Of a DNA stretch of 24,801 nucleotides, positions 1-9,676 are shown in pieces. The notes beneath the pieces were generated by a model, which was given only the letters and a program-made list of their open reading frames with translations, was not told the DNA's origin and did no database searches. The stretch is from Mucidula mucida (taxonomy: Eukaryota > Basidiomycota > Agaricomycetes > Agaricales > Physalacriaceae), in assembly GCA_015501055.1 (NCBI GenBank), contig JADNYV010000504.1:1-24801 (forward strand). Reading direction: 5' to 3'. Position 1 is the stretch's first letter. Each line of letters begins with the position of its first letter. Position numbers and translations under genes: made by a program.

Positions 1-2
1 GC

Positions 3-1946
3 GATGCTAGCGACTTACGTACCGGCGCCGTCCTGTCTTATGGCCCCACCTGGGAAACTGCACGCCCTGTGGCTTACGATTCTATGCAGCTAAAGAAGGC
101 CCAACTGAATTACCCGGTACACGAAAAAGAGCTGCTGGCGGTAATTCGTGCTCTGAAACGCTGGCGCACTGACCTGATTGGGAATGAGTTCATTGTCTAC
201 ACCGACCACCGCACTCTGGAGAACTTCGATGGACAACGCGACCTGTCACGACGACAAGCTAGATGGATGGAAACCATGTCCCAGTATGATTTTACCATAA
301 CATACATCCCTGGAATCGACAATACTGTCGCCGACGCTCTGTCTCGTTACTGCCCACCGAATGACTGCGAACCCAACGACCTCGACGCAGACGACGACTA
401 CCGCTCCGCTTGCTGGCCGCCGCGCACCACGTCCGCTGTAGCCTCCGTACTGAAAATCACCGCGGACAAGAGCATTGTGGACGACATTAAGGAAGGTTAC
501 ACAAAGGACAACTTCTGCGCAAAGTTTGCTTCCGGGGAGAAACTGTTACCAAATGTATCCGAAAGGAACGGTCTGTGGTACATCGGTGACCGCTTGCTGA
601 TACCGCGTTACGGGGACATACGAGAAACTCTGTTCCGATCCGCGCACGACGCGCTGGGCCACGCAGGCGGAGACAAAGCCTACGCCGCACTACGTGATGC
701 CTACTACTGGCCAAACATGGCGCGAGACCTTCGCGAAGCCTACATCCCGGCATGCATGGACTGTCTACGCAACAAGGGGACTACAACAAAACCTGCGGGC
801 CCTTTACATCCTTCACCAATACCCGACAGCCGTGGATCCTCAGTGGGCATCGATTTCATCGGACCGTTACCGGAAGACGAGGGTTTCAACGCCATTGTAA
901 CAATAACCGACCGGTTAGGTTCTGATATTCGAATTATACCGACTCGTAACGATATCACCGCTGAAGACTTCGCTGTAATATTCTTTAACGAATGGTACTG
1001 CGAGAACGGCTTACCAGATGACATCTTCTCAGACCGCGACAAACTGTTCGTTTCAAAATTTTGGAAGGCGTTCACACAGATATCCGGAATCAAGCTTAAG
1101 ATGTCTTCCGCGTTCCATCCTGAATCCGACGGCATTTCTGAACGCAGCAACAAGTCCGTTAACGAGGCGATCCGCTTTTACGTCGACCGCCAACAGAAGG
1201 GATGGGTAAAATGCCTCCCGATTATACGATTCAACATAATGAGTACTGTCAACGCCTCTACGGGTTTTTCTGGTTTCCAACTCCGGATGGGACGTTCACC
1301 GAGAACAATGCCCCCAATCGTACCGACGGTACAGACTCTGTCTGACGCTGAGAAGCTGGCACGCGAGGTTATCGATGAACTGAATACGCGCACCGCCGAG
1401 GCACAGGATGCTTTAACTGCTGCTAAAGTTAGCCAGGCTTCTTCGGCAAATAAACACAGAGCGGACGACCCCGACTTCAACATCGGCGACCGTGTTCTAC
1501 TGTCCACCTTCCACAGGCGACGCAATTACGCGAACAAGGGACCTAAGAAGGGCGAGAAGAGAGCTGCTAAGTTCTTTCCCCGCTTCGACGGCCCTTACAC
1601 GATATTAGACAGGGATACTGACCATTCGACCTATACCCTAGACATACCAACGTCAAATGAATTCCCGACATTCCACGTCTCCCTCCTCCGGCGGTACACT
1701 CCCAACGATGACGGCTTGTTCCCGTCCCGCAAGCTCGCGCAACCTGGTCCTGTAATGACTGAGGACGGGCTTGAAGAATACTTCATCGAGAAGATAGTTG
1801 ACGAACGCAAGCGTGGCCGTGGCCGTCAATACCTTGTCCGGTGGAGAGGGTACGATGCAGGACACGACCACTGGCTCTCACGCACGGAACTCGCCGACTG
1901 CGAAGCCCTTGACGTATGGGAGGAACGTTCGACCACAGCGCGATAG
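3..1946 (+). CDS. Chromovirus pol polyprotein, C-terminal part (RNase H, integrase, chromodomain)
   Basis: The frame is open from base 3 and has no true start here; it continues from upstream reverse transcriptase. It begins at the first aspartate of RNase H (DASDLRTGAVLSYG) and continues through the TDHRTLENF segment. Integrase follows with an HHCC zinc finger (two His near base 650-665, Cys pair CMDC near 755) and a DD35E core: Asp in GIDFIGPLPE, Asp in FSDRDKLF and Glu in SDGISERSN, with exactly 35 residues between the last two. The C terminus carries a chromodomain (EEYFIEKIVDERK, then YLVRWRGY and HDHWL), which in this group tethers integration to modified histones. No stop or frameshift interrupts it. 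The product would process, copy and integrate the element's DNA. Confidence 0.95.
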   Translation, partial: DASDLRTGAVLSYGPTWETARPVAYDSMQLKKAQLNYPVHEKELLAVIRALKRWRTDLIGNEFIVYTDHRTLENFDGQRDLSRRQARWMETMSQYDFTITYIPGIDNTVADALSRYCPPNDCEPNDLDADDDYRSACWPPRTTSAVASVLKITADKSIVDDIKEGYTKDNFCAKFASGEKLLPNVSERNGLWYIGDRLLIPRYGDIRETLFRSAHDALGHAGGDKAYAALRDAYYWPNMARDLREAYIPACMDCLRNKGTTTKPAGPLHPSPIPDSRGSSVGIDFIGPLPEDEGFNAIVTITDRLGSDIRIIPTRNDITAEDFAVIFFNEWYCENGLPDDIFSDRDKLFVSKFWKAFTQISGIKLKMSSAFHPESDGISERSNKSVNEAIRFYVDRQQKGWVKCLPIIRFNIMSTVNASTGFSGFQLRMGRSPRTMPPIVPTVQTLSDAEKLAREVIDELNTRTAEAQDALTAAKVSQASSANKHRADDPDFNIGDRVLLSTFHRRRNYANKGPKKGEKRAAKFFPRFDGPYTILDRDTDHSTYTLDIPTSNEFPTFHVSLLRRYTPNDDGLFPSRKLAQPGPVMTEDGLEEYFIEKIVDERKRGRGRQYLVRWRGYDAGHDHWLSRTELADCEALDVWEERSTTAR

Positions 1947-2110
1947 CCTAACGGTATCGCCGCTATCTGCAGAGCCTCTCCCTCTGGGCACCTTTTTAGA
2001 TGATGACCGGTTTCGGGAAGTGGGTTAGCGCGGTAGCTTTTTCCCACTGGGTTTTAACGCACCCGACGCCGGTTGATGTTGAGTTGAAATTTTTTGCTGC
2101 ATTTTCTTTT

Positions 2111-2126
2111 TCAGAGGGTGGGCGAG
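2111..2126 (+). other. Polypurine tract (plus-strand primer site)
   Basis: A purine-rich run broken only by one T and one C (AGAGGGTGGGCGAG) sits directly against the TGTAAGC that opens the LTR. Position and composition fit the primer for plus-strand DNA synthesis in LTR retrotransposons. It is imperfect compared with pure A/G tracts. Confidence 0.7.
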
Positions 2127-2309
2127 TGTAAGCCCGCTTACACAGAACGGACATATCGGACTTCTCTATACTTAGATCTACACAACGATCGGACGTACTT
2201 ACTTACTTTACTTCCGTACCTCCACCTCGACCCGAACGAAGACGCTTTGATCCAGTTATCGAACGTGCGACTTTCGACTTAGTGGCTCGACGGTATAGTC
2301 GAGCTTACA
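2127..2309 (+). repeat. 3' LTR of the chromovirus, 183 bp
   Basis: The segment starts with TGTAAGC and ends with GCTTACA, a perfect 7-bp terminal inverted repeat with the canonical TG...CA ends, and the purine tract abuts its left edge. The first 16 bases are themselves an inverted repeat (TGTAAGC-CC-GCTTACA). Near the right end GCTCGAC and GTCGAGC (2285-2291, 2298-2304) can form a hairpin. At 183 bp it is short for an LTR. The matching 5' LTR is outside the window, so the boundary rests on termini and purine tract alone. Confidence 0.78.
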
Positions 2310-2575
2310 ACATAATATGAACCAATTTCGAAGTAATCACTCGGTACACATGGAAAAATAACATCAAGAACTCACCAAGCTGATAACAATGACAGTCAGC
2401 GGATTCAAAAGCCTTGCGATGTACAATGCATGGCTATTGGCCGGACCTTTACAGTGTATCCACCCCTGAAGCTCATGTCACGTGCAGGTTGCATCAAACA
2501 AGCGCTGTCACGGTGTGTGACATATATCATTGTTTCCTAACCGCCACCACTGAACCGCGACTTCTACAACTTGTG

Positions 2576-3137
2576 ATGTATACCGAGGAACCTATCCCTT
2601 ATATCTCTGGCATCGCTTTAAACCAAGCCCAAGTGGATGCAATGGCGCACTTGTCACTCTCCGAGGAGGAAATCTCGCGTTCGCGTACGACACATTGTGC
2701 CCTCATTGACCTCATGGAACGGAAAAACCAGAAAATCACGCTCGTTCCCTTCGACCACAAAGGAGAATGCCACTACCTGCTCGTCACTATAGTCGTGCCT
2801 TCCTTCGACGGCAGCGATCCGAAGATGACTGTACCCAAGTACATATTCGACTCGTTCCGTAAAAGTTATGGCCGTGGTCCGAATCATGAGTTTGATCGCC
2901 TTGCTGGTGCAACCTTTCGATGGCCAATTTGTTTCGTTGGTACGTCTCTTGAACACGATCGGTTTAACACTGTTTGACGAGTCTCTAGAGCCGGATTGGC
3001 TCTATGATAGGATGAGGGAGACCGAATGTTACTGGCGGCACTGCTACGAACGCAAGGAGTCGCATGCGAAGGGAATTGCTCAAGCCGCTGGTGGCGCCGG
3101 CGACGCCATGCAAAGTGTAGAAAGTAGCAAAGCCTAG
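2576..3137 (+). CDS. Uncharacterised paralogous family, copy 1 (170 aa)
   Basis: Two exons, 2576-2939 and 2989-3137, are joined by a 49-nt phase-1 intron (GTACGT...CTAG). The protein starts MYTEEPIPYISGIALNQAQV and shares with copies at 19422 and 24307 the blocks ALxQxQVDAMA, LSxEEI, TLVPF, VVPSFDGxxPK, a FRK-YGRGPN segment and, straight after the intron, PDWLY. The start was chosen because the ATG lies 5 residues before the PxPY block, close to where the paralogues begin; the frame stays open back to 2414, so a longer N terminus is possible. The product is soluble, with no signal peptide or membrane segment seen. I do not recognise the family and assign no function. The LTR ends 267 bp upstream and could influence its expression. 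Confidence 0.75.
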
Positions 3138-3655
3138 ATTATAATGGTGGGTCTGAGAACATTGTTTACGATTGTAACTTGCTAATGTTCCCGTAGAATG
3201 ACCTCTCTTCAAGTGTGTATATATACCGATTACTCTAAGAAAATGTATCATAGTTGTCTCCCTTCTCTCCGAGTGATTACCTTTATGAAATGCATCTTCA
3301 CCTTAGGTATTTGATGCACGACGAACGTTCGCTTCGGCTTTCAGGACTGCTCTGTCCTGAGTCGGCGACTTGGGGCGACTCATAAAGCATACTGTTTGAA
3401 TTTTACCTTCAGAAAGTCCGACACTGATTGCCTCTCCCTGTGATTTGTGTATCTTCGCCAAGATTGACCTCCAAATGTTATATATATGTGTGCGTTATGT
3501 TCGGCGAACGAGTTTGAGAATGAGGATAATCGAAATCCGAACTCGCCTCGCGTAGAATGCAGAACACATGATCGTTCTGCATCCTGTCTTTGTTTGCTTC
3601 TGCTCTTTGTGTGTTGTATGCTCTCTATCATTCAATCATCATTGTTTACGACAAC
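3138..3655. other. Spacer between family copies 1 and 2
   Basis: No supported gene. It holds the 3' flank of copy 1, two adjacent hairpins (3341-3381), and short AT-rich runs. The 12-mer CATTGTTTACGA occurs both in the 3' flank of copy 1 (about 3160) and just before the truncation point of copy 2 (about 3640), perhaps linked to the duplication. Confidence 0.6.
3341..3381. repeat. Two adjacent inverted repeats
   Basis: TCAGGAC-TGCTCT-GTCCTGA (3341-3360) is a perfect 7-bp stem with a 6-nt loop. Overlapping its end, GAGTCG (3359-3364) pairs with CGACTC (3376-3381). Such stems may act in the 3' region of copy 1 or be chance; no function is assigned. Confidence 0.45.
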
Positions 3656-4047
3656 CTCGCGAGCTCCAGAACCGCACACCGCTCCATCATCGATAAAATG
3701 GAACGAGAGGAGGTGAAGACCACGCTTGTTCCATTCTTACACAAAAGGGAATGCTTCTACCTGCTCGTTGCTGTGGTCGTACCCTCCTTCGACGGCAGCG
3801 ATCCGAAGATGACTGTGCCCAAGCGCATCTTCGACGGGTTCCGAATAGCATATGGCTGTGGTACATCTCTGCAACACGATCGGTTGATTACTGATTGACG
3901 AGGTCTCTGGAGCCGGATTGGCTCTATGCTAGGATGAGGGAGACCGAATATTACTGGCGGCACTGTTACGAACGGAGGGAACCACAGATGGAGGACCTGA
4001 ATGTGACCAATGCCACTGAGAGGACAAAAAGTAGCAGTGCGGCATAA
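3656..4047 (+). pseudogene. Copy 2 of the unknown family, 5'-truncated and broken
   Basis: Homology to copy 1 begins abruptly near 3656, within the LSxEEI region, so the N-terminal third and start codon are absent. The matching part reads through TLVPF and VVPSFDGSDPKMTVPK. Relative to copy 1, 63 nt are missing between 3860 and 3861, exactly up to the splice donor. The acceptor CTAG of copy 1 is CTGG here, and no nearby AG restores the frame. Past it the coding sequence for PDWLYARMRETEYYWRH continues open to a TAA at 4045. Similarity extends some 70 bp into the 3' flank. This is a tandem duplicate of copy 1 that has lost function. Confidence 0.85.
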
Positions 4048-5850
4048 ATTCAACGACGGTATTAGTCTTGTTTACAATCGTAGTTAATCATGTTACCGTC
4101 AAACAATGATGTATCCTTAGGCCAAGCTACTTGGGAAATGAATGCTGTAGGCAAGACATGTATGTCTGAAATATAAAGCAGCAAGTCATTGTGCATGCAG
4201 CGGAGGCCTGTTCGAAAAAGAGGTGAAGGTAGTGACGTAGAGCCTAGGGAGGGCCATAACTCAGTAACTGGAAGGCGTAGTGAGCGGAAGGAGAACGATG
4301 TTGACCAAAGGGCTATGTGCTAGCTAGAGGTTCAAGGACCGAAGGCGATGTGGGCGAGGCAAAGCCGGACATGAGGGAGGCAAGCAGCCTCGCAGGACGT
4401 TGAAGCCGGACGTTTTCAGCTTTGACGAGGACGACAGTGGGAACTCGTGAGAATGACAAAAACAACCGCCACTGCTTAACTTGCGATCTTGATTGGAAAA
4501 TTCCTGAAATTCAAGATGGCATTGTCATTCTTTGCCTATGGAGGAACCCAGTCGCGGATCAACCGAGAAGCGCTTCGGGTATAGAAGACGTGGAATCCCA
4601 GTGACGCGCGAACCCCATGGAACGGATAGCAACCCGCGTCTGGTAGAAGACTTCAGAGACCTGGCTACGCGTGATCTCCTGAAGAAGGCGAGGAATGGCA
4701 TGCTGAGGGGGCAATATGGTGGCCAAGTTCTCGCGAAATGTGGAGCGTCTGCAAAACTATCGTCGGCGATGTCGGAAATGGAAAACACGATGCCTTTTAG
4801 GTCTGTGTCAGTTCTGAATGTCAAGGAGCATAGTAGTCTTATTGTTTGGACGTACAGTGTCCTTGGTACATTTCAAGGCCTCGAGGCGTGGAAAGACAAT
4901 AAGAGTCAGAAACGTGTTTCCAGAATGAAGTGAGAGGAATGCGATGACGCAGACAATGTTCTCAAAGCAATTTTGGGCGGCAAGAGAGGCAGTAGTGACA
5001 GTCTAATATGCAGGTCGCGGGAAGCTCTCAACTATCGTGGACAATGAAATTTTGACTTTGGACGTTGAGAGAAAGATTTGACGCATTTAAAGTTGTCTCC
5101 TGGCCTTGATGTAAAAACATGGGTTCGTCACTGTTCTGTGTGGAAGCTGAATGATGGGATACAGAGGATGGTTGGAGGAAGGAGTTGTAAGGAAAGGGGG
5201 ATTTGTGGCTGTGCCTCTCTCACTGTACACGTGGCGTCCTGGGTCGTATCTTGACACTAGTGACTTTCAAGCACTCGACACAATGTCGACTCCACATTCA
5301 ACTCGTGTTTTTTGGTATCGCCAAGGAACTTTGGCCACTCGGGTGCTCACTTGCTTAACTAGGCCTCTCTGTCTCGTTGTAACAGAGAGACTACAGGATT
5401 CGGGCTCGTATTCGCTCTCACGCCATTCCGTGCCATCGTACCACTTATAGTCTCTTCAAGTCGTTTGCACCACGAGAGTCAGACTATGCCGTATAGATCG
5501 TCGATCCGGAGTCACTGCCAAGCGCGAATCTGCTCGATATTTCTCCTTTTGCTAGAAGATATATCTTCTGGGCTTTACCTGGCCTATCATGGTGTGCTGG
5601 TTCACGCCGAAGTACACACAAGGTTTAAGGCAACAGCTATGGAGAATTTGACGCGCCTGCCATTTCCCGAACATGCCGGCGAATTCCTGACTTCTCGGCT
5701 TCTACGGTGTGCGAGTGGATACTGTAAGGGATCTGTCGTTGTCAAGCAAGGCGCTGTCGTCAAATACTTACATTCTCAGCGGGTTCGAATGACGTTTAAC
5801 ATCTTTTGAACCGCAACGGCCATCTTGTCTGCCTTGGGCTGAACCCAGCT
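4048..5850. other. Gene-poor region upstream of the phosphodiesterase gene
   Basis: Several short open frames exist on both strands (for example 4532-4933 and 5465-5809) but none has a recognisable motif, plausible splice structure or signal peptide. The segment could hold decayed repeat sequence. The only sharp element is the palindrome at 5554-5569. The last few hundred bases should contain the promoter of the downstream gene. Confidence 0.6.
5554..5569. repeat. 16-bp perfect palindrome
   Basis: AGAAGATATATCTTCT is a perfect 16-bp palindrome about 280 bp before the ATG of the acid-sphingomyelinase-like gene. It has the form of a dimeric transcription-factor site, but no factor is known to me for it. 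Confidence 0.4.
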
Positions 5851-8429
5851 ATGTATCTTTTCCGCATTCTGTTTGTACTTTCTATCGCATCCTTGACTCT
5901 GGGCAACATTTTCGATGACTTGCTTCATGATCTAAAAGCCGCCATCACCTGCGGTGCATGCCACACGCTGGCTGTGACCTTGAAAGGTATAGCGGAGCTA
6001 GGGGACGCGGCCTTGGTCAACAGCGTCGCCGCTGTGTGCAAAGCAACAAAGGCGGGTCCCTGTAAGTACCTGAAAGCGTTTTCCGTTGATCTTTCTCTTC
6101 AGGTAGAAGACGACGACGTCTGTGAGGGAACCGTTCAAGAACAAGGCCCCATTCTTGCCCGAGTCCTTAGGAATATCTCGCCTTTTGGAGAAACGTCTAG
6201 CAAGCTCTGCAATATCGTACAACTGTGCGACCAGCCGCCCATCAACATTTACACGGTACCATTGCCCGCGCCAGCTGCAGACATTCGCATCCCCACGTCT
6301 CAAGGTCGGCAGCCGTTCAAGGTCGTTCATATCAGCGATGTCCACGTCGACAGACAATACCTTGTAAGAGAATGCGGCGATCCTTCGATGATCGACACTA
6401 ACGGGTAGCTTCTGTATACTAGGTCGGAACCGAATCGGAATGCACTAAGCCCATTTGCTGCAGAAAGTATGCGGACTCTACGAGTGATGTCCGTGTACCT
6501 GCTGGACCCTTTGGATCGTATCAGTGTGATACGCCGGATAGCTTGCTCAATTCTCTTTTCAAACAAGTCGAGGCATCCGGGAGTGCGTTTGTCATCTTTA
6601 CAGGCGACGTCGTTGAAGGTATGTGGACGCCTGAAGTCGGCGGTGCCTCACCCTTTGTACCTCTGCAGCTGCCGTTTGGTCCGTGACGCGAGAGTGAGTT
6701 TCAGAGAATTTCTTCTCCTCTTAACATTCAGCTCGCAATAGAGAAATACTTAATGATATCAACACTTTCAATGACGAGATGCTTGGGGCCCTTCAAATGC
6801 CCGTCTTCTCTACGATCGGTAATCAGTAAGCTAACAACGATTTTGCTCATTCGTGGCTACTTATTTGACTACCAGTGAGGCTGCTCCAGCAAACAGCTTC
6901 CCAACGAGTGACACCCCAGCTGCTGATGCGACCGGTTACGATGCACAATATGTTTTTGACGCAGCGAGTTCCGAGTGGGCGCCTTGGATCAACGCCACGG
7001 CCGCCGAACAGCTGAAGCATCACTCTGGAAGCTACTCTGTAATTGCACCAGGAACAAATTTACGGTATATCTTTAGTTCCTCTTCTCGTCGTCGTCTGAC
7101 TGAGTCGCGATAAAGTATAATTTCGCTGAATACCGTATACTGGTACAATCTAAAGTCAGCTTTCCCTCGTATTCCCTCGTCCTGGCCGTTGATGCCTCAT
7201 CCTTAGTCTCTGGATATACGACTCGGACGAGCAGCAGTACGTTGTTGCATGCCTGTATCGATTTACTTTTTTCTCAACGTCACTGCCAGTCCTGACCCCA
7301 ATGGCATCATGGCCTTTGCAGTCCAAGAACTCCAAGCTGCCGAAGAAGCTGGCCAAAAAGCATGGATCATCGGACACATGCCACCCGGTGCCCCAGATAC
7401 CCTTCACGACCAGTCGAACTATTACGATCAGATCGTGCAGCGGTACCAGCATACAATCGCGGGTCACTTTTTTGGCCATAGTCATCTTGTAAGAATCTCA
7501 ATTCGTAATTGTTAACCAGTGCCGCGTTGACTCGGCTATAGGACCAATTCGAGATCGCTTACCAGGACTACGAGAAGAGGACCGCCGATAATGCTGTCGC
7601 AGTATCCTGGATTGCGCCTTCTGTGACTCCGCGAAGTACGGTTCTCTCAGAAGAGATTTTGGTGGAGCTGATGCGAACGTGTGATTTTTATAGACGCTAA
7701 TGGAGCATTCAAAGTATACGAGGTCGACCCGGACACGTATGATATTATGGATGCGCATGTCTACGTTGGTAAGGTCCTCCGTTTCTATTGAAAGTTCCAG
7801 CGCTTACTTTGACATGCTAGCCAACCTCAGTGATCCCAACTTCGATACCGAGCGTAAGACTTCCCACTTTCTTGTCTCGCAAAGTCTTACTGACAAATCA
7901 GCGACTTGGCACTTGTACTACAGCGCCAGGGAAACGTATGGCGCTTTAGTGGATATTGCGCCCTCCGAACCCCTTGGCCCAACATTCTGGCATCGCGTGA
8001 CGGAGAAGTTCGAGGCTGACGATGAGGCTTTCAACATGTACACCAGGTTCATGCAACGCGATTACGACGTGGAGCCATGTGATGCTGGATGCAAGAAAGA
8101 AACAATCTGTGGACTGAGAGCGATGCGTTCTGAAGATAATTGTGTATGTTTCTTTTGCTCCGCTCCCGCTTGCATTGATCTAGCACTGATCTAACTAGGT
8201 GACTGATTCGACACTTGCGCGGGAAGCCAAGAAACCCGGGACCACGCCGCGCAATTCAACTGCCTACTACGACTCGTGTGAAGGAACGGGAGTGCTGCAT
8301 ATTCTCGCTAAAGCGATTGGAGCAATGAGCAGTGGTCAGGTTAGTGAGAACTTTTTAGCACTCTATGTTTTGACGCGCTAGGATGATAGGTACCCGAGGA
8401 GACGATGCTGTCGTTGTCCGAACAACTGA
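5851..8429 (+). CDS. Secreted acid-sphingomyelinase-like phosphodiesterase
   Basis: Predicted to hydrolyse phosphodiester bonds of sphingomyelin-type or related lipids outside the cell or in the vacuole. Exons: 5851-6363, 6423-6618, 6669-6693, 6742-6825, 6876-7064, 7116-7154, 7207-7236, 7290-7488, 7542-7635, 7694-7768, 7821-7853, 7902-8143, 8199-8339, 8382-8429. This gives 635 aa. The start at 5851 opens a signal peptide (MYLFRILFVLSIASLTLG). A saposin-B domain follows (CGAC, then paired cysteines to about residue 140). The metallophosphatase core shows D163/H165 (SDVHVD), D233 (TGDVVE), N272-H273 (GNHE), H388 (IIGHMPPG) and H422/H424 (GHSH), the full metal-ligand set of acid sphingomyelinases. 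Two points are open: whether an intron (6056-6106) is removed inside the saposin domain, giving 618 aa, and whether the last intron is spliced or translation stops at 8381. It appears intact. Confidence 0.93.
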
Positions 8430-9596
8430 AATCGTTGATACAGCTGTGATTCATACATAGACTCCTTATAAATCTCTTTAGGTTGATAGCTATACTGAAC
8501 GTTGTACTTGCAACCTGCACAAATTGTGGCGTGGTAATTCGGTCCGAGTTCCGAAGGGTTTTCTTTCCGCTTAGTCATAGGCTACTACTCCGCCACAACG
8601 CTCAAACCTGGTATCGAAGCGCGATATGGCGCTGAGACATTACTGTTTTTGTATTGTATTCTAATGTTGCAGAGCATCCGACGATGCTCAAGGGGAAAAT
8701 GAGCTTCGTTTGAAATGGTAGGATAGACATGCTTTGTTGTCCTTTGTCTGTGCTTGGTGTGTTGTTCAATCAGTTTCTCTTTTTGCTCGGTCCCGATCAA
8801 GGCTTACCGTTCCCAAGATTCATGAGGATAATCAATGATAGTACCTTATTGTCGTCGTCCCTCAATACAACTTGCTCTAAGGTTAGTGGTCGTGTGCCCT
8901 GGTGTGCATTCGCCTCCTCATCGGGACAATGTTGGCAGGCGCGGTTGAAGGGATTCTCAGGCATTAAATTCTTATGGCATATACCCCACTTCCACCGTCT
9001 TCATCACTTCGCACGATGTGGTTGCGTAAGGCCGACGTACCGAAAGACAATAAGAACGAATCTCTTCGCTCGATCAAGGTCACTATCTGATCAAACTTCT
9101 GGGACCGTTCCACGTTCCACAAGGCATTGTTCTGTGAGTCGTGATCTAATAAATGTGGCTTTACGTTTCTAACGTGCAGCATTTTTCCAGACATTAATGT
9201 ATATGTGCGCTGCCGGTAACGACACCGACCAGGCCCGACTTTTTCGTCTCTCACTTTCTCCGACTGAAATGGAGCCCCCGGCACAAAGACAATAAGACGC
9301 GGGTCAAGTCCGTTACCGGAACATATGCTGGAATACTCTATTTGTGAACCATCCTCAGGCGCAGATTTGATTATTGTTCGTTTGGGTGGCCATTTCAAAT
9401 CAGTTTATACGCGTCGTGGGTCCTCCAAGGGTCTTTTCCAGGAGTGAAGGTACGCGATCGCAGCTTGTTATTATTCTCTGACCCTAGAACAAGACTTGTT
9501 ATCAAGACAACATTGGTGCACATTCCGATGACACGAGACATTACATTTCTTTTGTTCTCGCTATCCCATGTGGAAGAGGCATACTTCCGGGCGGCA
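8430..9596. other. Intergenic region between phosphodiesterase and terpene synthase genes
   Basis: Overlapping open frames on both strands (8729-9172 plus, 8964-9398 minus) carry no motif I recognise and compete with each other, so no gene is called. A hairpin (GAGCATC-CGAC-GATGCTC, 8672-8689) lies about 245 bp past the phosphodiesterase stop. Confidence 0.55.
8672..8689. repeat. Short perfect hairpin
   Basis: GAGCATC (8672-8678) and GATGCTC (8683-8689) form a perfect 7-bp stem with a 4-nt loop in the 3' flank of the phosphodiesterase gene. It may be a 3'-UTR structure or chance. Confidence 0.35.
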
Positions 9597-9602
9597 TATA
9601 AA
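9597..9602 (+). promoter_or_regulatory. TATA box of the terpene synthase gene
   Basis: TATAAA stands 80 bp before the ATG at 9677. With initiation about 30 bp downstream this leaves a 5' leader of about 50 nt, usual for fungal genes. Confidence 0.6.
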
Positions 9603-9676
9603 GCTTGAGGCCCTGGAAAGAACCCTCACTCTCACCCATCCCACAGTTCGACATCCCGCCCTTGTCTTTTGTCGAC

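Larger units (their letters stand above)
1..2309 (+). mobile_element. Ty3/gypsy chromovirus LTR retrotransposon, 3' half
   Basis: The window opens inside the element, so its 5' LTR, gag, protease and reverse transcriptase lie upstream. What remains is RNase H, integrase and chromodomain in one open frame, a 180-bp non-coding spacer, an imperfect purine tract, and a 183-bp LTR. The order RNase H-integrase-chromodomain defines the chromovirus branch of Ty3/gypsy. The long uninterrupted frame argues that this insertion is young or recently active. The target-site duplication cannot be tested because the 5' end is missing. Confidence 0.93.

Noticed and set aside
2414..2575. 54-codon N-terminal extension of family copy 1
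   Set aside because: The frame is open, but the paralogues start close to the PxPY block; the extension has no counterpart in copies 3 or 4.
4532..4933. 133-codon plus-strand frame
   Set aside because: No motif, no splice-linked neighbours, and a competing minus frame of similar length; not distinguishable from chance.
5709..5790. tRNA-like A-box and B-box (GGTTCGAAT) pair
   Set aside because: The T-arm and acceptor stems do not pair, so no cloverleaf forms.
5465..5809. 114-codon plus-strand frame just upstream of the phosphodiesterase gene
   Set aside because: No recognisable domain, and it ends immediately before the gene; a chance frame in the 5' flank is simpler.
6062..6102. Canonical-looking 41-nt intron in the saposin domain
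   Set aside because: Splicing there shifts the frame into an early stop, while downstream exons are plainly coding in the original frame; kept only as a noted anomaly.
8729..9398. Overlapping frames on both strands (147 and 144 codons)
   Set aside because: They are mutually exclusive antisense shadows without motifs or intron logic.
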